The position numbers and the translations under genes are program-made. A stretch of DNA of 7,056 nucleotides from an uncultured Alphaproteobacteria bacterium. GTDB lineage: Bacteria > Pseudomonadota > Alphaproteobacteria > Rhizobiales > Pleomorphomonadaceae. The notes beneath the pieces are model-generated. The model searched no databases, had not been told where the DNA came from, and saw only the letters and a program-made list of their open reading frames with translations. The stretch is taken from positions 1-7,056 of the forward strand of contig CALCDT010000064.1 of the NCBI GenBank assembly GCA_937900425.1, given 5' to 3'. Positions 6,015 through 7,056 of the stretch are shown piece by piece (the stretch's first letter is position 1; each line of letters starts with the position of its first letter).

Positions 6015-6987
6015 GTGAAATCCCTCGTCGCCTTCTCCCGGTTCGTCGGACGCACCTTCGCCGTCTGAGTGCTCGTCTTCGCCGTGCTCGGTTATTTCCT
6101 GCCGGATGCCTTTCGGCAACTGGCGCCGTGGATCGTCACGCTGCTCGCCGTCATCATGTTCGGCATGGGGCTGACGATCTCGCCGTCCGACTTCCGCGAG
6201 GTGCTGACGCGACCGCTCGACGTGCTCATCGGCGTTCTGGCGCAATTCATCATCATGCCCCTCGCCGCCTTCGCGCTCACGCAGACGGTGCCGATGCCGG
6301 CCGAGATCGCCGCCGGCGTGATCCTCGTCGGCTGCTGCCCCGGCGGCACCGCGAGCAACGTCATGACCTACATGGCGCGCGGCGACACCGCCCTGTCGGT
6401 CGCCATCACCTCGGTGACCACGCTGATCGCGCCGGTGGTCACGCCGTTCCTCGTCTGGGTCTTCGCCAGCGCCTACCTCCCGGTCGACGCGATGGCGATG
6501 TTCATGAGCATCGTCAAGGTGATCCTGGTACCGCTGGCGCTCGGCGCGGCGCTGCAGTGGTTGCTGCCGACCGCCGTCTCCCGCGCCGTCCCGGTGCTGC
6601 CGCTCGTCAGCGTCGTCGGCATCGTGCTGATCGTCGCCGCCGTGGTCGCCGCCAACCAGACGGCGATCGCCGAGTCGGGCCTCCTCATCATCGGGCTCGT
6701 CGTCGCCCACAACGTCTTCGGCCTCGCCCTCGGCTATGCTGTCGCGAAGCTGCTCGGCATGACCGAGCCGAAGCGGCGGGCGGTGTCGATCGAAATCGGC
6801 ATGCAGAACAGCGGCCTCGGCGCGGCGCTCGCCAGTGCCCACTTCTCACCGCTCGCCGCCGTGCCGAGCGCGGTCTTCTCGGTCTGGCACAACCTTGTCC
6901 GGGGCGATGGTCGCGAGCTGGTTCCGCAGCCGGCCGCTCGGCGACGAGGCCGATCACGACGGCGTTCCGGCCACGCCGCGGCGTTGA
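6015..6987 (+). pseudogene. bile acid:sodium symporter (BASS) family transporter, broken by nonsense and frameshift
   Basis: The inner-membrane carrier should move an organic anion with sodium through about ten helices. From GTG 6015 the frame reads VKSLVAFSRFVGRTFAV, hits TGA at 6066-6068, then continues VLVFAVLGYFLPD. The family normally has Trp at the interruption, so TGG to TGA is likely. Counting the stop as residue 18, the sodium-site residues fall where I remember them in Neisseria ASBT: Gln77, Ser114, Asn115, Ser128, Thr132, Glu260, Met263 and Gln264. These lie in AQFIIMP, GGTASNVMTY, RGDTALSVAITS and EIGMQNSG. After VWHNL (residue 294) the frame shifts. Dropping one T at 6895-6896 restores SGAMVASWFRSRPLGDEAD and a stop at 6985-6987, giving 323 residues, a usual length. 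As it stands, the out-of-frame tail runs about 49 Arg-rich residues to 7046. Restart at GTG 6069 is possible but has no visible Shine-Dalgarno. Sequencing error is the main alternative. Confidence 0.85.
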
Positions 6988-6998
6988 GACGGCGCCGG

Positions 6999-7056
6999 TC
7001 CCTAGAGCGGAATCCCATCAGGTTGCGTCGTATCCGGCGGCGGTGAAGTAGTTGGC
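6999..7056. repeat. possible start of a dispersed intergenic palindromic repeat, cut by window end
   Basis: The bases ctagagcggaatcccatcag after the pseudogene resemble the left arm of short palindromic repeats common between alphaproteobacterial genes, whose members often begin with agagcgg and a nearby pyrimidine-rich core. The right arm is not a clean match (only cgga-a-t against atccg with one bulge). The resemblance is from memory and the window ends here. Confidence 0.2.

Noticed and set aside
4313..6055. 580-codon minus-strand ORF opposite the aldehyde dehydrogenase
   Set aside because: Mirror-frame product of strong codon bias; the plus-strand gene has every catalytic motif.
6066..6068. 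TGA read as selenocysteine or programmed readthrough in the transporter
   Set aside because: The family has Trp, not Cys, at this place. No suitable stem-loop was seen directly after it, and a second lesion downstream favours decay.
5939..7051. 370-codon plus-strand ORF and 293-codon minus-strand ORF (5961-6842) over the transporter
   Set aside because: Both are Arg/Asp/Ala-rich shadows. Only the frame starting at 6015 gives membrane helices and the symporter motifs.
1..7056. CRISPR arrays, insertion sequences, rRNA genes, riboswitches
   Set aside because: No regularly spaced repeats, transposase-like ORFs, terminal inverted repeats of insertion-sequence type or known RNA motifs were seen.

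Overview
The window is GC-rich with strong G/C third-position bias. The best guess is an alphaproteobacterium, probably Hyphomicrobiales (rhizobia-related). The support is the codon use, the style of the proteins and an alphaproteobacterial-type tRNA-Gly fragment. This is inference, not a species call.

Layout. (1) 2-835 (+): 3' part of a XamI-type restriction endonuclease gene, cut by the window edge. A small coiled-coil-like ORF follows (869-1072). This looks like the end of an accessory island. (2) 1073-1551: non-coding junction. It holds a locally AT-richer patch with an 11-bp direct repeat and a 5' fragment of a tRNA-Gly on the minus strand (about 1310-1332). This looks like an integration or deletion scar where the island meets ordinary chromosome. 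A UUCG-capped hairpin (1463-1486) lies downstream of the next operon. (3) 1552-4228 (-): a two-gene operon for an exported molybdenum hydroxylase. It has a [2Fe-2S] small subunit (152 aa) and a Tat-signal-bearing molybdopterin-binding large subunit (734 aa), similar to isoquinoline 1-oxidoreductase IorA/IorB. (4) 4229-4465: divergent control region. (5) 4466-5893 (+): intact NAD(P)-dependent aldehyde dehydrogenase. (6) 5894-6014: two strong GC hairpins. (7) 6015-6987 (+): a bile acid:sodium symporter (BASS) family gene broken by an in-frame TGA at codon 18 and a 1-base frameshift near the 3' end. (8) 6988-7056: non-coding tail, possibly the start of a dispersed repeat.

How the genes may work together. 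The molybdenum hydroxylase and the divergent aldehyde dehydrogenase could both act in oxidising an aldehyde or N-heterocycle to an acid. A BASS transporter beside them would fit organic-anion transport, but it appears inactivated. The substrate cannot be read from the sequence. No cytochrome c subunit, cofactor-insertion protein or regulator gene lies in the window.

No wholly new system was found. The most interesting points are the doubly broken but otherwise pristine transporter gene, the tRNA-Gly scar at the island boundary, and a GTCGAC-type endonuclease next to DNA holding ten GTCGAC sites, which implies a cognate methyltransferase outside the window.
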